A stretch of 64,000 nt of DNA. Source: Erwinia aphidicola (GTDB lineage Bacteria > Pseudomonadota > Gammaproteobacteria > Enterobacterales > Enterobacteriaceae). Positions 51,355 through 59,110 of this stretch are shown here, piece by piece. The notes under the pieces were generated by a model, which was not told where the DNA came from, made no database searches, and worked only from the letters and a program-made list of their open reading frames with translations. A program made the translations under genes and the position numbers. The stretch's first letter is position 1; every line of letters begins with the position of its first letter. The DNA is taken from the NCBI RefSeq assembly GCF_024169515.1, contig NZ_JAMKCQ010000001.1:2728001-2792000 (forward strand). Direction: 5' to 3'.

Positions 51355-52020
51355 ATGATGGGGCAACTGAATTTTCCTGCACTGTGGCCCTACTGGCCGG
51401 AACTGATTTCCGGCCTGTGGGTGACTATCCAGCTTACGGTAATGGCAACGGTAGGCGGCGTGACGCTGGGGATCTTTGGCGCTGCGCTGCGCAGCGGCAA
51501 ACCGACGGTGCTCAACCGCATTTGGGGTGTCTACGTTGAGCTGATCCGCAACACGCCGTTTGTGGTGCAGCTATTTTTTATCGTGTTTGGCTTGCCCAAT
51601 CTCGGCCTGAAACTGACGGCGGGCGAAGCCGCACTGCTGGCGATGCTGATTAACCTTGGCGCTTACAGTACGGAAATTATCCGCGCCGGCATTCAGGTGA
51701 CGCCGAAAGGCCAGTGGGAAGCGGGGCGCGTGCTTGGCCTGAGCCGCACGCAGACCTTTATCCGCATCGTGCTGCCGCCGTCGTTGAAACGCATTTATCC
51801 GGCGCTGGTTAGTCAGTGCATTATCGTGATGCTCGGTTCGTCGGTGGTGTCGCAGGTCTCTTATGAAGAGCTGACCTTCGCCGCCAACCTGATCCAGTCG
51901 CGCACCTTTTTGAGTTTTGAAGTCTACCTGGTGACCACGCTGATGTATCTGGCGCTGTCGATTGCCATGCGTCAGCTGCTGCTGGCAGCGGGACGGAAAT
52001 GGTTTGGGGAGCAGCCATAA
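51355..52020 (+). CDS. ABC transporter permease 1 (HisM-like), hpx operon
   Basis: 221 residues with about five membrane segments. The EAA loop is GQWEAGRVLGLSRTQTFIRIVLPPSLK, near residues 120-145; VELIRNTPFVVQLFF is typical of polar amino acid permeases. Follows the binding protein by 10 bases and abuts the second permease (no gap). The two permeases would form a heterodimer. Confidence 0.9.
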   Translation: MMGQLNFPALWPYWPELISGLWVTIQLTVMATVGGVTLGIFGAALRSGKPTVLNRIWGVYVELIRNTPFVVQLFFIVFGLPNLGLKLTAGEAALLAMLINLGAYSTEIIRAGIQVTPKGQWEAGRVLGLSRTQTFIRIVLPPSLKRIYPALVSQCIIVMLGSSVVSQVSYEELTFAANLIQSRTFLSFEVYLVTTLMYLALSIAMRQLLLAAGRKWFGEQP

Positions 52021-52677
52021 ATGAACACCTTTACCGACTGGGACATTCTGCGCAACCTGCTGCTGGCGGCGCGCTGGACTATCGCGCTGTCATTAACCGC
52101 CTTTTTCGGCGGCACGCTGGTGGCGCTGCCGCTGGTGCTGGTGCGCCTCGGCGGGCGCGTCTGGCCTAACCGTTTCATCCGTGGCTATATTGAGCTGTTC
52201 CAGGGCACGCCGCTGCTGATGCAGCTGTTCCTCGCCTTTTTCGGCGTGGCGCTGTTCGGCATCGATGTGTCGCCGTGGACCGCCGCCTCGCTGGCCCTGA
52301 CCTTTTACACCAGCGCCTTTTTGGTGGATATCTGGCACGGCAGCATCAAAGCGCTGCCAAAGGGGCAGTGGGAAGCCAGCCGCTGCCTGGGGTTAAGCTT
52401 CGGTCAGACGCTGCTGCGCGTGGTGCTGCCGCAGGCGCTGCGCATCGGGCTGGCCCCGACCGTGGGCTTTGCCGTGCAGGTGGTGAAAGGCACCGCGCTG
52501 GCTTCGATAATCGGCTTTATCGAACTGACCAAGGCGGGCACCATTCTGAATAACGTCACCTATCAACCGTTTAAAGTCTTCGGGCTGGTAGCGCTGGGCT
52601 ACTTCCTGATGTGTTATCCGCTGTCGCGCTACAGCCAGTATCTGGAGAAGAAATTCAATGCCGCTCATCACCATTAA
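52021..52677 (+). CDS. ABC transporter permease 2 (GlnP/HisM-like), hpx operon
   Basis: 218 residues, also with the family signature YIELFQGTPLLMQLF and an EAA loop GQWEASRCLGLSFGQTLLRV. Starts directly after the stop of permease 1 and overlaps the ATPase gene by 20 bases. Partner of permease 1. Confidence 0.9.
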   Translation: MNTFTDWDILRNLLLAARWTIALSLTAFFGGTLVALPLVLVRLGGRVWPNRFIRGYIELFQGTPLLMQLFLAFFGVALFGIDVSPWTAASLALTFYTSAFLVDIWHGSIKALPKGQWEASRCLGLSFGQTLLRVVLPQALRIGLAPTVGFAVQVVKGTALASIIGFIELTKAGTILNNVTYQPFKVFGLVALGYFLMCYPLSRYSQYLEKKFNAAHHH

Positions 52678-53392
52678 TCAGGTGCAAAAATATTATGGCG
52701 ACAACCACGTACTGAAAGGCGTGGATCTCGACATCGAAATGGGTGAAGTGATCTCGATTATCGGCCGCAGCGGCTCGGGGAAAAGTACCCTGCTGCGCTG
52801 CGTCAACGGTCTGGAAGGCTATCAGGAAGGCAGCATCAAACTCGGCGGCATGACCATCACCGACCGCGATTCCCAGGCGCGTGACATCAGCCGCTCAATC
52901 GGCATGGTGTTCCAGAACTTCAATCTGTTCCCGCATATGACCGCGCTGGAAAACGTGATGCTGGCGCCGCGCCGGGTACTGAAAAAAAGCGAAGCCGAGT
53001 GCCGCCTGCTGGCTACCCAGATGCTGGAAAAAGTCGGCCTCGCTGACCGTGTCGATTACTACCCGGCCAACCTTTCCGGCGGCCAGCAGCAGCGCGTGGC
53101 GATTGCCCGCGCGCTGGCGATGTCGCCGAAAGTGCTGTTATGTGATGAAATCACCTCGGCGCTCGACCCGGAGCTGGTGGGTGAGGTGCTGAAAGTGCTG
53201 GAGCAGCTGGCACAAGAGGGCATGACGCTGATTCTGGTGACGCACGAAATGAACTTTGCCCGTGAAGTGGGTGACCGCGTGGTGTTTATGCACCAGGGGC
53301 GCGTCTGGGAGCAGGGCGACAGCAAAACGGTGTTCTCCAACCCGCAAACTAATGAACTTAAACAATTTATCTCCTCGGTGCGCGGTCTTTAG
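52658..53392 (+). CDS. ABC transporter ATP-binding protein (GlnQ-like), hpx operon
   Basis: 244 residues. Walker A GRSGSGKST, Q-loop VFQNFNLFPHMT, signature LSGGQQQR, Walker B VLLCDEITSALD and switch His LVTHEMNFA. In polar-amino-acid ATPases the D-loop preceding residue is usually EPTSALDPE; here EITSALDPE. No regulatory C-terminal domain. Followed by a palindromic repeat and then hpxJ. Confidence 0.92.
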   Translation: MPLITINQVQKYYGDNHVLKGVDLDIEMGEVISIIGRSGSGKSTLLRCVNGLEGYQEGSIKLGGMTITDRDSQARDISRSIGMVFQNFNLFPHMTALENVMLAPRRVLKKSEAECRLLATQMLEKVGLADRVDYYPANLSGGQQQRVAIARALAMSPKVLLCDEITSALDPELVGEVLKVLEQLAQEGMTLILVTHEMNFAREVGDRVVFMHQGRVWEQGDSKTVFSNPQTNELKQFISSVRGL

Positions 53393-53409
53393 GCTACTTT
53401 GTTTGCCAT

Positions 53410-53485
53410 TTTGCACCTGGGCAGTGCTCAGAATCCTCACGTACTACGTGTACGCTCCGGTTCTTGCGCGCTGTCCGTGTGCAAA
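53410..53485. repeat. 76-base imperfect palindrome between the ABC operon and hpxJ
   Basis: End arms TTTGCAC and GTGCAAA; internal blocks TCCTCACGTAC and GTACGCTCCGG flank the centre TACGT. The whole element folds back with roughly 70 percent pairing by eye. The block CCTCACGTAC...GTACGCTCCGG recalls a small intergenic repeat seen widely in Enterobacterales. Its transcript would form a long hairpin inside the operon. Confidence 0.7.
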
Positions 53486-53532
53486 CTGCCTGCACCAGTA
53501 ACGCCCAAAGCGTTATCTACATATAGGAATCG

Positions 53533-54771
53533 ATGATGGATTTATCTAAATTTAGCCAGATCAACCCGCCGCAGCGCCTGCTGATGGGGCCGGGACCGAT
53601 TAACGCCGACCCGCGCGTGCTGCGCGCCATGTCCAGCCAGCTGCTGGGCCAGTACGATCCGGCGATGACGCAGTATATGAACGAAGTGATGGCGCTGTAC
53701 CGTGGCGTGTTCCGCAGCGAAAACCGCTGGACGATGCTGATCGACGGTACCTCGCGCGCCGGGATTGAAGCAATCCTGCTGTCGGCGATCCGCCCTGGCG
53801 ATAAGGTGCTGGTGCCGGTGTTTGGCCGCTTTGGCCACCTGCTGTGTGAGATCGCCCGCCGCTGCCGTGCGGAAGTGCACACCATTGAAGTGCCGTGGGG
53901 CGAAGTGTTCACCCCGGACCAGATTGAAGATGCGATCAAAAAAGTGCAGCCGCGCCTGCTGCTGACGGTCCAGGGCGATACCTCCACCACCATGCTGCAG
54001 CCGCTGGAAGAGTTGGGCGCCATCTGTAAAAAATATGGCGTGCTGTTCTACACCGATGCCACCGCCTCGCTGGCCGGTAACGCGCTGGAAACCGATGCCT
54101 GGGGGCTGGATGCCGTCTCTGCCGGGATGCAGAAATGCCTTTGCGGGCCGTCCGGCACCTCGCCCATTACCCTTAGCCCGGCGATGGAAGAAGCGATCCG
54201 CAAGCGCAAATGCGTGGAAGAGGGGATCCGCACCGACGCCCATCAGGACGGCGTTGACGAGATGATCTACTCCAACTATTTCGATCTCGGCATGATCATG
54301 GATTACTGGGGGCCGGAGCGCCTGAACCATCACACCGAAGCCACTTCTGCGCTGTTTGGCGCGCGCGAGTGCGCCCGCCTGATCCTCGAAGAGGGGCTGG
54401 ATAACGGCATCGCCCGCCACAAGCTGCACGGTGACGCGCTGTTAAAAGGTATTCAGGGCATGGGGCTGGAAACCTTCGGCAACCTGCAGCACAAGATGAA
54501 TAATGTGCTCGGCGTGATGATCCCGCAGGGCGTCAACGGCGACCAGGTGCGCAAGCTGATGCTGGAAGATTTCGGTATTGAGATCGGCACCTCATTTGGC
54601 CCGCTGATTGGCAAAGTGTGGCGCATCGGCACCATGGGCTATAACGCCCGTAAAGACTGCGTGATGCAGACCCTGAGCGCGCTGGAATCGGTGCTGACCC
54701 ACCTTGGTTTCCGTACTCCCCAGGGCGCTGCCATGCAGGCCGCCTGGGATCACTACAGCGGGAGCCGCTAA
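53533..54771 (+). CDS. hpxJ: HpxJ, ureidoglycine aminotransferase (class V)
   Basis: Transfers the amino group of S-ureidoglycine to glyoxylate or another oxo-acid, giving oxalurate and an amino acid. It has 412 residues (or 411 from the second ATG). Fold-type I, subgroup of alanine-glyoxylate aminotransferases: MGPGPINADPRVL, YTDATASLAGN and the PLP lysine K201 in SAGMQKCLCGPSG. The hpxK ATG overlaps its stop by one base (TAATG), so the two enzymes, consecutive in the pathway, are co-translated. Confidence 0.93.
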   Translation: MMDLSKFSQINPPQRLLMGPGPINADPRVLRAMSSQLLGQYDPAMTQYMNEVMALYRGVFRSENRWTMLIDGTSRAGIEAILLSAIRPGDKVLVPVFGRFGHLLCEIARRCRAEVHTIEVPWGEVFTPDQIEDAIKKVQPRLLLTVQGDTSTTMLQPLEELGAICKKYGVLFYTDATASLAGNALETDAWGLDAVSAGMQKCLCGPSGTSPITLSPAMEEAIRKRKCVEEGIRTDAHQDGVDEMIYSNYFDLGMIMDYWGPERLNHHTEATSALFGARECARLILEEGLDNGIARHKLHGDALLKGIQGMGLETFGNLQHKMNNVLGVMIPQGVNGDQVRKLMLEDFGIEIGTSFGPLIGKVWRIGTMGYNARKDCVMQTLSALESVLTHLGFRTPQGAAMQAAWDHYSGSR

Positions 54772-56039
54772 TGAACGCCTGCCTGATGAATGCCCCGGCG
54801 GCAGCGATTGCCGCCGAGCGCGTTATGTCCCGCTGCGATGCGCTGGCTGAAATCAGTGAAACCCCGGAATACCTCACCCGCGTCTATCTGTCGCCGGAGC
54901 ATCTGCGCGCCAACGCGCTGGTCGGCAAGTGGATGAAGGCAGCGGGCATGCAGGTGTGGCAGGACAGCGTCGGCAATATCTGCGGCCGCTATGAAGGGCA
55001 GGAGACGGGCGCTAAAGCGCTGCTGCTCGGCTCACACCTGGATACCGTGCGCAATGCCGGGCGCTACGACGGCATGCTCGGCGTGCTGACGGCGATTGAG
55101 ACCGTGCAGTATCTGCACGATCGCGGTGAGCGCCTGCCGTTAGCCATTGAGATTATCGGCTTCGCCGACGAAGAGGGCACGCGCTTCGGCATCACCCTGC
55201 TCGGCAGCCGTGGCCTGACCGGGACCTGGCCGGAAAGCTGGGTTACGCATCCGGACGGTAACAGCATTACCGTCGGCCAGGCGATGCGCGATATCGGCCT
55301 CAATCCCGATCGCATCTGGCAGGCCGCGCGCGACGCGGAAGATTTCGTCGCCTATCTCGAACTGCATATCGAGCAGGGGCCATGTCTTGAGCAAGAGCAG
55401 CTGGCGCTGGGGGTGGTGACGGCGATTAACGGCGCACGCCGCCTTAACTGCCGCTTTACCGGCGAAGCCGGGCACGCCGGGACGGTGCCGATGAGCCATC
55501 GCAAAGATGCGCTGGCCGCTGCAGCCGAATGGATGGTGTTTATCGAACAGTGCCCGCCGCAGCACAACCCGCAGCTGGTGGCGACGGTCGGCACACTGCA
55601 GTGCCATCCGGGGGCGGTGAACGTCATTCCCGGTGAGGTGGCGCTGACGCTTGATGTGCGCGGCCCGGAAGACCAGGCGCTGAGTGAGCTGCTCTCCGAG
55701 CTGCTTACCCAGGGTGAAGCCATTGCCCTGCGCCGTGGCCTGAGCTTCAGTGCCGAAGAGTATTACCAGATCCCGGCAACGCGCTGTGATGATGCTTTGC
55801 AGGCCGCGTTAACCCAGGCGGTCAACAGCGTGCAGGGGCGCAGCCTGTCACTGCCGAGCGGTGCAGGTCACGATGCCATCGCCATCGCCGAGCGCTGGCC
55901 GGTGGGCATGCTCTTTGTGCGCTGCGACCGTGGCATCAGTCATCATCCGGCAGAGTCGGTGACCACGCAAGATGTGGCGCAGGCGGTGCAGGCCTATGTA
56001 CAGGCGGTGAATGCGCTGGCCTGTAGCCAGTCAGCGTAG
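54771..56039 (+). CDS. hpxK: HpxK, allantoate amidohydrolase (M20 family)
   Basis: Cleaves allantoate to ureidoglycine, CO2 and ammonia; produces the substrate of HpxJ. It has 422 residues. Dinuclear metal site: LLGSHLDTVRNAGRYDG (His, Asp), FADEEGTRFG (catalytic and ligand Glu), LELHIEQGP (His) and GAGHDA (His). The lid/dimerisation domain carries EAGHAGTVPMSHRKDAL. AllC-like; manganese is the usual metal in the family. Confidence 0.93.
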   Translation: MNACLMNAPAAAIAAERVMSRCDALAEISETPEYLTRVYLSPEHLRANALVGKWMKAAGMQVWQDSVGNICGRYEGQETGAKALLLGSHLDTVRNAGRYDGMLGVLTAIETVQYLHDRGERLPLAIEIIGFADEEGTRFGITLLGSRGLTGTWPESWVTHPDGNSITVGQAMRDIGLNPDRIWQAARDAEDFVAYLELHIEQGPCLEQEQLALGVVTAINGARRLNCRFTGEAGHAGTVPMSHRKDALAAAAEWMVFIEQCPPQHNPQLVATVGTLQCHPGAVNVIPGEVALTLDVRGPEDQALSELLSELLTQGEAIALRRGLSFSAEEYYQIPATRCDDALQAALTQAVNSVQGRSLSLPSGAGHDAIAIAERWPVGMLFVRCDRGISHHPAESVTTQDVAQAVQAYVQAVNALACSQSA

Positions 56040-56075
56040 GGTCGAGGCGTGCCGCGACCGCCATAACGGAGGCGA

Positions 56076-56573
56076 ATGATGAAGTTAACAGAGTTCAACC
56101 AGGCCAGCGCCGCCGCTGCCCGGCACAGTATTGCACACTGCGTGGCGCTGCCAGACTGGTCCGCCGCGCTGGTGAATGGGCGGCCGTACTCGTCGCTTGA
56201 TGAGCTGCTGGCCGGGGGCGAGCTGCTGGCGCAGGAGTGGGATGGCGCCGCACTCAATCAGGCGCTCTCAGCGCACCCGCGCATCGGCGAGCGTGCGGCA
56301 GGCGGCGGGAAAGAAGCCGCGATGTCCGGCAGCGAGCAGAGCCAGGTCAACAGCGCGGATGCCCGGCTGGCAGAGGCATTACGCGCGGGGAATGCGGCCT
56401 ATGAACAGCGCTTTGGCCGGGTGTTCCTGATCCGTGCCAAAGGGCGCAGCGGTGAGCAGATCCTCGCCGAGCTGCAGCGCCGCCTGAACAACAATGCAGA
56501 GCAGGAGGAGCGCGAAGCCCTTGCCCAGCTGAGTGAAATTACCCTTTTACGACTGCAGGAGGCGTTTCAGTGA
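56076..56573 (+). CDS. hpxQ: HpxQ, OHCU decarboxylase
   Basis: Decarboxylates 2-oxo-4-hydroxy-4-carboxy-5-ureidoimidazoline to S-allantoin. It has 165 residues (164 from the second ATG). The active-site His lies in SAHPRIGER and the family's C-terminal region LLRLQEAF is intact. Coupled to hpxT by a GTGA overlap, so the two steps that follow urate oxidation are made together. A hairpin repeat separates it from hpxK. Confidence 0.93.
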   Translation: MMKLTEFNQASAAAARHSIAHCVALPDWSAALVNGRPYSSLDELLAGGELLAQEWDGAALNQALSAHPRIGERAAGGGKEAAMSGSEQSQVNSADARLAEALRAGNAAYEQRFGRVFLIRAKGRSGEQILAELQRRLNNNAEQEEREALAQLSEITLLRLQEAFQ

Positions 56574-56905
56574 GCACCATTACCACACATATCCTGGATA
56601 CCGCGCTGGGCAAACCGGCGGCAGGGGTGACCATCGCCCTTGAACAGCAGGGCAGCGAAGGCTGGCAGCCGCTGGCCAGTGGCGTCACCAATGGTGATGG
56701 CCGCCTCAGCGACCTGACTCCGCAGCCGCTGGCGCCGGGCCACTACCGCCTGACGGCAGAGATTGGTGACTATTTTGCCGCCGGCGGGCGTGAAACCCTG
56801 TACGTCAATGCGCAGATCAATTTCGTGATTGCCGCCACCGGCAGCCATTACCACTTACCCTTTGTGATCACCCCGTGGTCGTGGTCCACCTACCGCGGTA
56901 GTTAA
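56570..56905 (+). CDS. hpxT: HpxT, 5-hydroxyisourate hydrolase (transthyretin-like)
   Basis: Opens 5-hydroxyisourate to OHCU. It has 111 residues and starts with GTG, overlapping the hpxQ stop. Hallmarks are present: ITTHILDTALGKPAAG at the N-terminus, the GDGRLSDL Arg, SHYHLPFVITPWSWSTYRGS near the end with the C-terminal YRGS signature. No signal peptide, so cytoplasmic, unlike the periplasmic HiuH of E. coli. Confidence 0.95.
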   Translation: MSTITTHILDTALGKPAAGVTIALEQQGSEGWQPLASGVTNGDGRLSDLTPQPLAPGHYRLTAEIGDYFAAGGRETLYVNAQINFVIAATGSHYHLPFVITPWSWSTYRGS

Positions 56906-56910
56906 ATCCC

Positions 56911-56983
56911 GGGCGAGGCAAGCCATCGCCCCTACAACGTCTGTCAGGACGTGTTTTTCGTAGGGGGCAGGCATGCCTGACCC
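56911..56983. repeat. Hairpin repeats between hpxT and the NCS2 permease
   Basis: Three small inverted repeats: GGGCGA/TCGCCC (56911-56931), ACGTC/GACGT followed by GTTTTT (56937-56958, terminator-like) and CAGGC/GCCTG within GGGGGCAGGCATGCCTGACCC (56963-56983, quoted in two arms). The first and last belong to the same GAGGC/GCCTC-type family as at 11544. Confidence 0.5.
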
Positions 56984-57012
56984 GTCTTACAGCAAATACA
57001 AAAGGCACTATT

Positions 57013-58341
57013 ATGAGCGTCAGGCCAGAAGATACGCGTTATCCGGCAGGCAAGGCTTTTGCCTGGGGTTTACAACATGTTCTCACCATGTACGGCGGCA
57101 TTATTGCGCCGCCGCTGATTATCGGCGCCGCTGCCGGGCTGAACGCCGCACAGCTGGGCGTGCTGGTGACGGCTGCACTGTTCGTCAGCGGCTGCGCCAC
57201 GCTGCTGCAGGCGCTGGGCGTGCCGGGCTTCGGTTCGCGCCTGCCGCTGGTACAGGGGGTCTCCTTTGCCGGTGTGGCGACGATGGTGACGCTGGTGACC
57301 GGTGGCGGTGGGCTGCCGGTGGTGTTTGGCGCGGTGATCGCCTCCTCGCTGATCGGCCTGCTCATCGCCCCGCTGTTTGCTCACATCATCCGCTTCTTCC
57401 CCCCGGTGGTGACCGGGACCGTCATTACGGCGATCGGCCTGTCGCTGATGCCGGTGGCGGCCCGCTGGGCGATGGGCGGAAATCCGCAGAGCGCAGGCTG
57501 GGGTTCGACCAACAATATCGGGCTGGCGGCGGTGACGCTGGTCATGGTGCTGCTGCTTAACCGCGTCGGCAATGCGGCGGTTAAACGGCTGGCGGTGCTG
57601 CTGGCCATGGCGGCAGGCACCGGCATTGCGCTGTTTACCGGCCAGGCCGATTTCAGTCGGGTGGCGCAGGGCGACTGGCTGGCGCTGCCGGGAATACTCA
57701 GCTTCGGCATGCCGGTGTTTGACCTGGCGGCGATAGTGTCGATGACGCTGATTGTGCTGGTGCTGCTAACGGAAACCACGGCGGGGCTGATCGCCATTGG
57801 CGAGATTGTCGGCACGGATGTGGACGGCAAGCGCATCGCTCGCGGCCTGCGTGCCGATATGCTGACCAGCGCGCTGGCACCGCTGTTCAACTCCTTCCCG
57901 CAGAGTGCCTTTGCGCAAAATATCGGGCTGGTGGCAATGACCGGGGTGAAAAGTCGCTTTGTCGTTGCGGCGGGCGGGGTGATCCTGGTGCTGCTCGGCT
58001 TCTTTCCGCTGCTGGGTAGGGTGGTGGCGGCGATACCGCTGCCGGTGCTGGGTGGGGCAGGCGTGGTGCTGTTTGGTACCGTGGCGGCCAGCGGGATTCG
58101 TACGCTGGCGAAGGTGGACTACAAGGACAATATGAACCTGGTGATTGTTGCCACCTCGATTGCCTTTGGCATGATCCCGATTGTGATGCCGTCGTTCTAC
58201 GACCAGTTCCCCGGCTGGGTACGTACCCTTTTCCATTCAGGCATCAGCGCCGCATGCCTGGTATCGGTCACATTGAACCTGCTGTTTAACCGGGTGGTAC
58301 TGGAACGACCGGAAAAAACGGTCGTCCCCTATAAAACCTGA
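57013..58341 (+). CDS. NCS2-family (NAT) permease, probable urate/xanthine transporter
   Basis: 442 residues with about 14 membrane segments. The nucleobase-ascorbate transporter signature QNIGLVAMTGV is visible in SAFAQNIGLVAMTGVKS, and the TM1 GLQHVLTMYGGIIAPP segment is typical of the uric acid/xanthine branch. Beside hpxQ-hpxT it most likely imports urate or another purine (inference); it may be the equivalent of hpxP. Its stop is one base from the stop of the convergent yafV, with no terminator between. Confidence 0.9.
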   Translation: MSVRPEDTRYPAGKAFAWGLQHVLTMYGGIIAPPLIIGAAAGLNAAQLGVLVTAALFVSGCATLLQALGVPGFGSRLPLVQGVSFAGVATMVTLVTGGGGLPVVFGAVIASSLIGLLIAPLFAHIIRFFPPVVTGTVITAIGLSLMPVAARWAMGGNPQSAGWGSTNNIGLAAVTLVMVLLLNRVGNAAVKRLAVLLAMAAGTGIALFTGQADFSRVAQGDWLALPGILSFGMPVFDLAAIVSMTLIVLVLLTETTAGLIAIGEIVGTDVDGKRIARGLRADMLTSALAPLFNSFPQSAFAQNIGLVAMTGVKSRFVVAAGGVILVLLGFFPLLGRVVAAIPLPVLGGAGVVLFGTVAASGIRTLAKVDYKDNMNLVIVATSIAFGMIPIVMPSFYDQFPGWVRTLFHSGISAACLVSVTLNLLFNRVVLERPEKTVVPYKT

Positions 58342-58342
58342 A

Positions 58343-59110
58343 CTAGAAACTAAAGCTGTCCGCATCGCGCCATGCCGGGAACGTCTCACGGTATTCGCGC
58401 ACCTTCTCCAGCGACAGATCGGCATCGAGCCGCGCTGGCTGATGCGGTTCACCGGCAGCGAGTATCTCACCCAGCGGGCTGATAATCCGGCTGTCCCCGC
58501 TGTACTGATGACCGTTGCCGTCCGTGCCGACGCGGTTACAGCCGGCAACATACGCCTGATTCTCAATCGCCCGCGCCTGCAACAGCGCCTGCCAGTGCAG
58601 CGCGCGCGGTGCCGGCCAGTTAGCGACGTAGAGCGCCAGGTCATAATCGTTCTGATTACGCGAGAAGACCGGGAAGCGCAGGTCGTAACACACCTGTGGC
58701 AGAATGCGCCAGCCGCGCCACTCGATAACTTCACGCCGCTCGCCCGCCAGGTAGTGCTGGTGCTCGCCCGCCATGCGGAACAGATGACGCTTGTCGTAGT
58801 GATGCACCGTACCGTTTGGCTCGACCAGTAAAAAGCGGTTAACCGCGCCTTTTTCCGTCTGCAGTGCGGCGCTGCCCGCCACCATCGCGTGGGCCGCTTT
58901 GGCTTTGGCCTGCAGCCAGCTCACCACCTGCGCTTCCGGCAGCGAGCTTTTCGCCGCCTCCATCGCAAAACCGGTGGTAAACATCTCCGGCAGGATAATC
59001 AGGTCACGGCCGTCGATTCCGGCCAGCAGTTCGTCGAAAAAGCGCAGGTTGGCTGCGCCGTCCATCCACTCCAGCGGTTGCTGAAGTACGGTAATTTTCA
59101 AAGTTGACAC
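58343..59110 (-). CDS. yafV: YafV, omega-amidase (nitrilase family)
   Basis: 255 residues from GTG at 59110. Nitrilase-superfamily Glu-Lys-Cys triad: LPEMFTTGF (Glu), YDKRHLF (Lys), QVCYDLRFP (Cys). Orthologous to E. coli YafV. Omega-amidases hydrolyse alpha-ketoglutaramate, the by-product of glutamine-dependent transamination of 4-methylthio-2-oxobutyrate. Overlap of 13 bases with mtnE, which performs that transamination, supports a joint role in methionine salvage. Confidence 0.93.
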   Translation of the reverse strand: MSTLKITVLQQPLEWMDGAANLRFFDELLAGIDGRDLIILPEMFTTGFAMEAAKSSLPEAQVVSWLQAKAKAAHAMVAGSAALQTEKGAVNRFLLVEPNGTVHHYDKRHLFRMAGEHQHYLAGERREVIEWRGWRILPQVCYDLRFPVFSRNQNDYDLALYVANWPAPRALHWQALLQARAIENQAYVAGCNRVGTDGNGHQYSGDSRIISPLGEILAAGEPHQPARLDADLSLEKVREYRETFPAWRDADSFSF

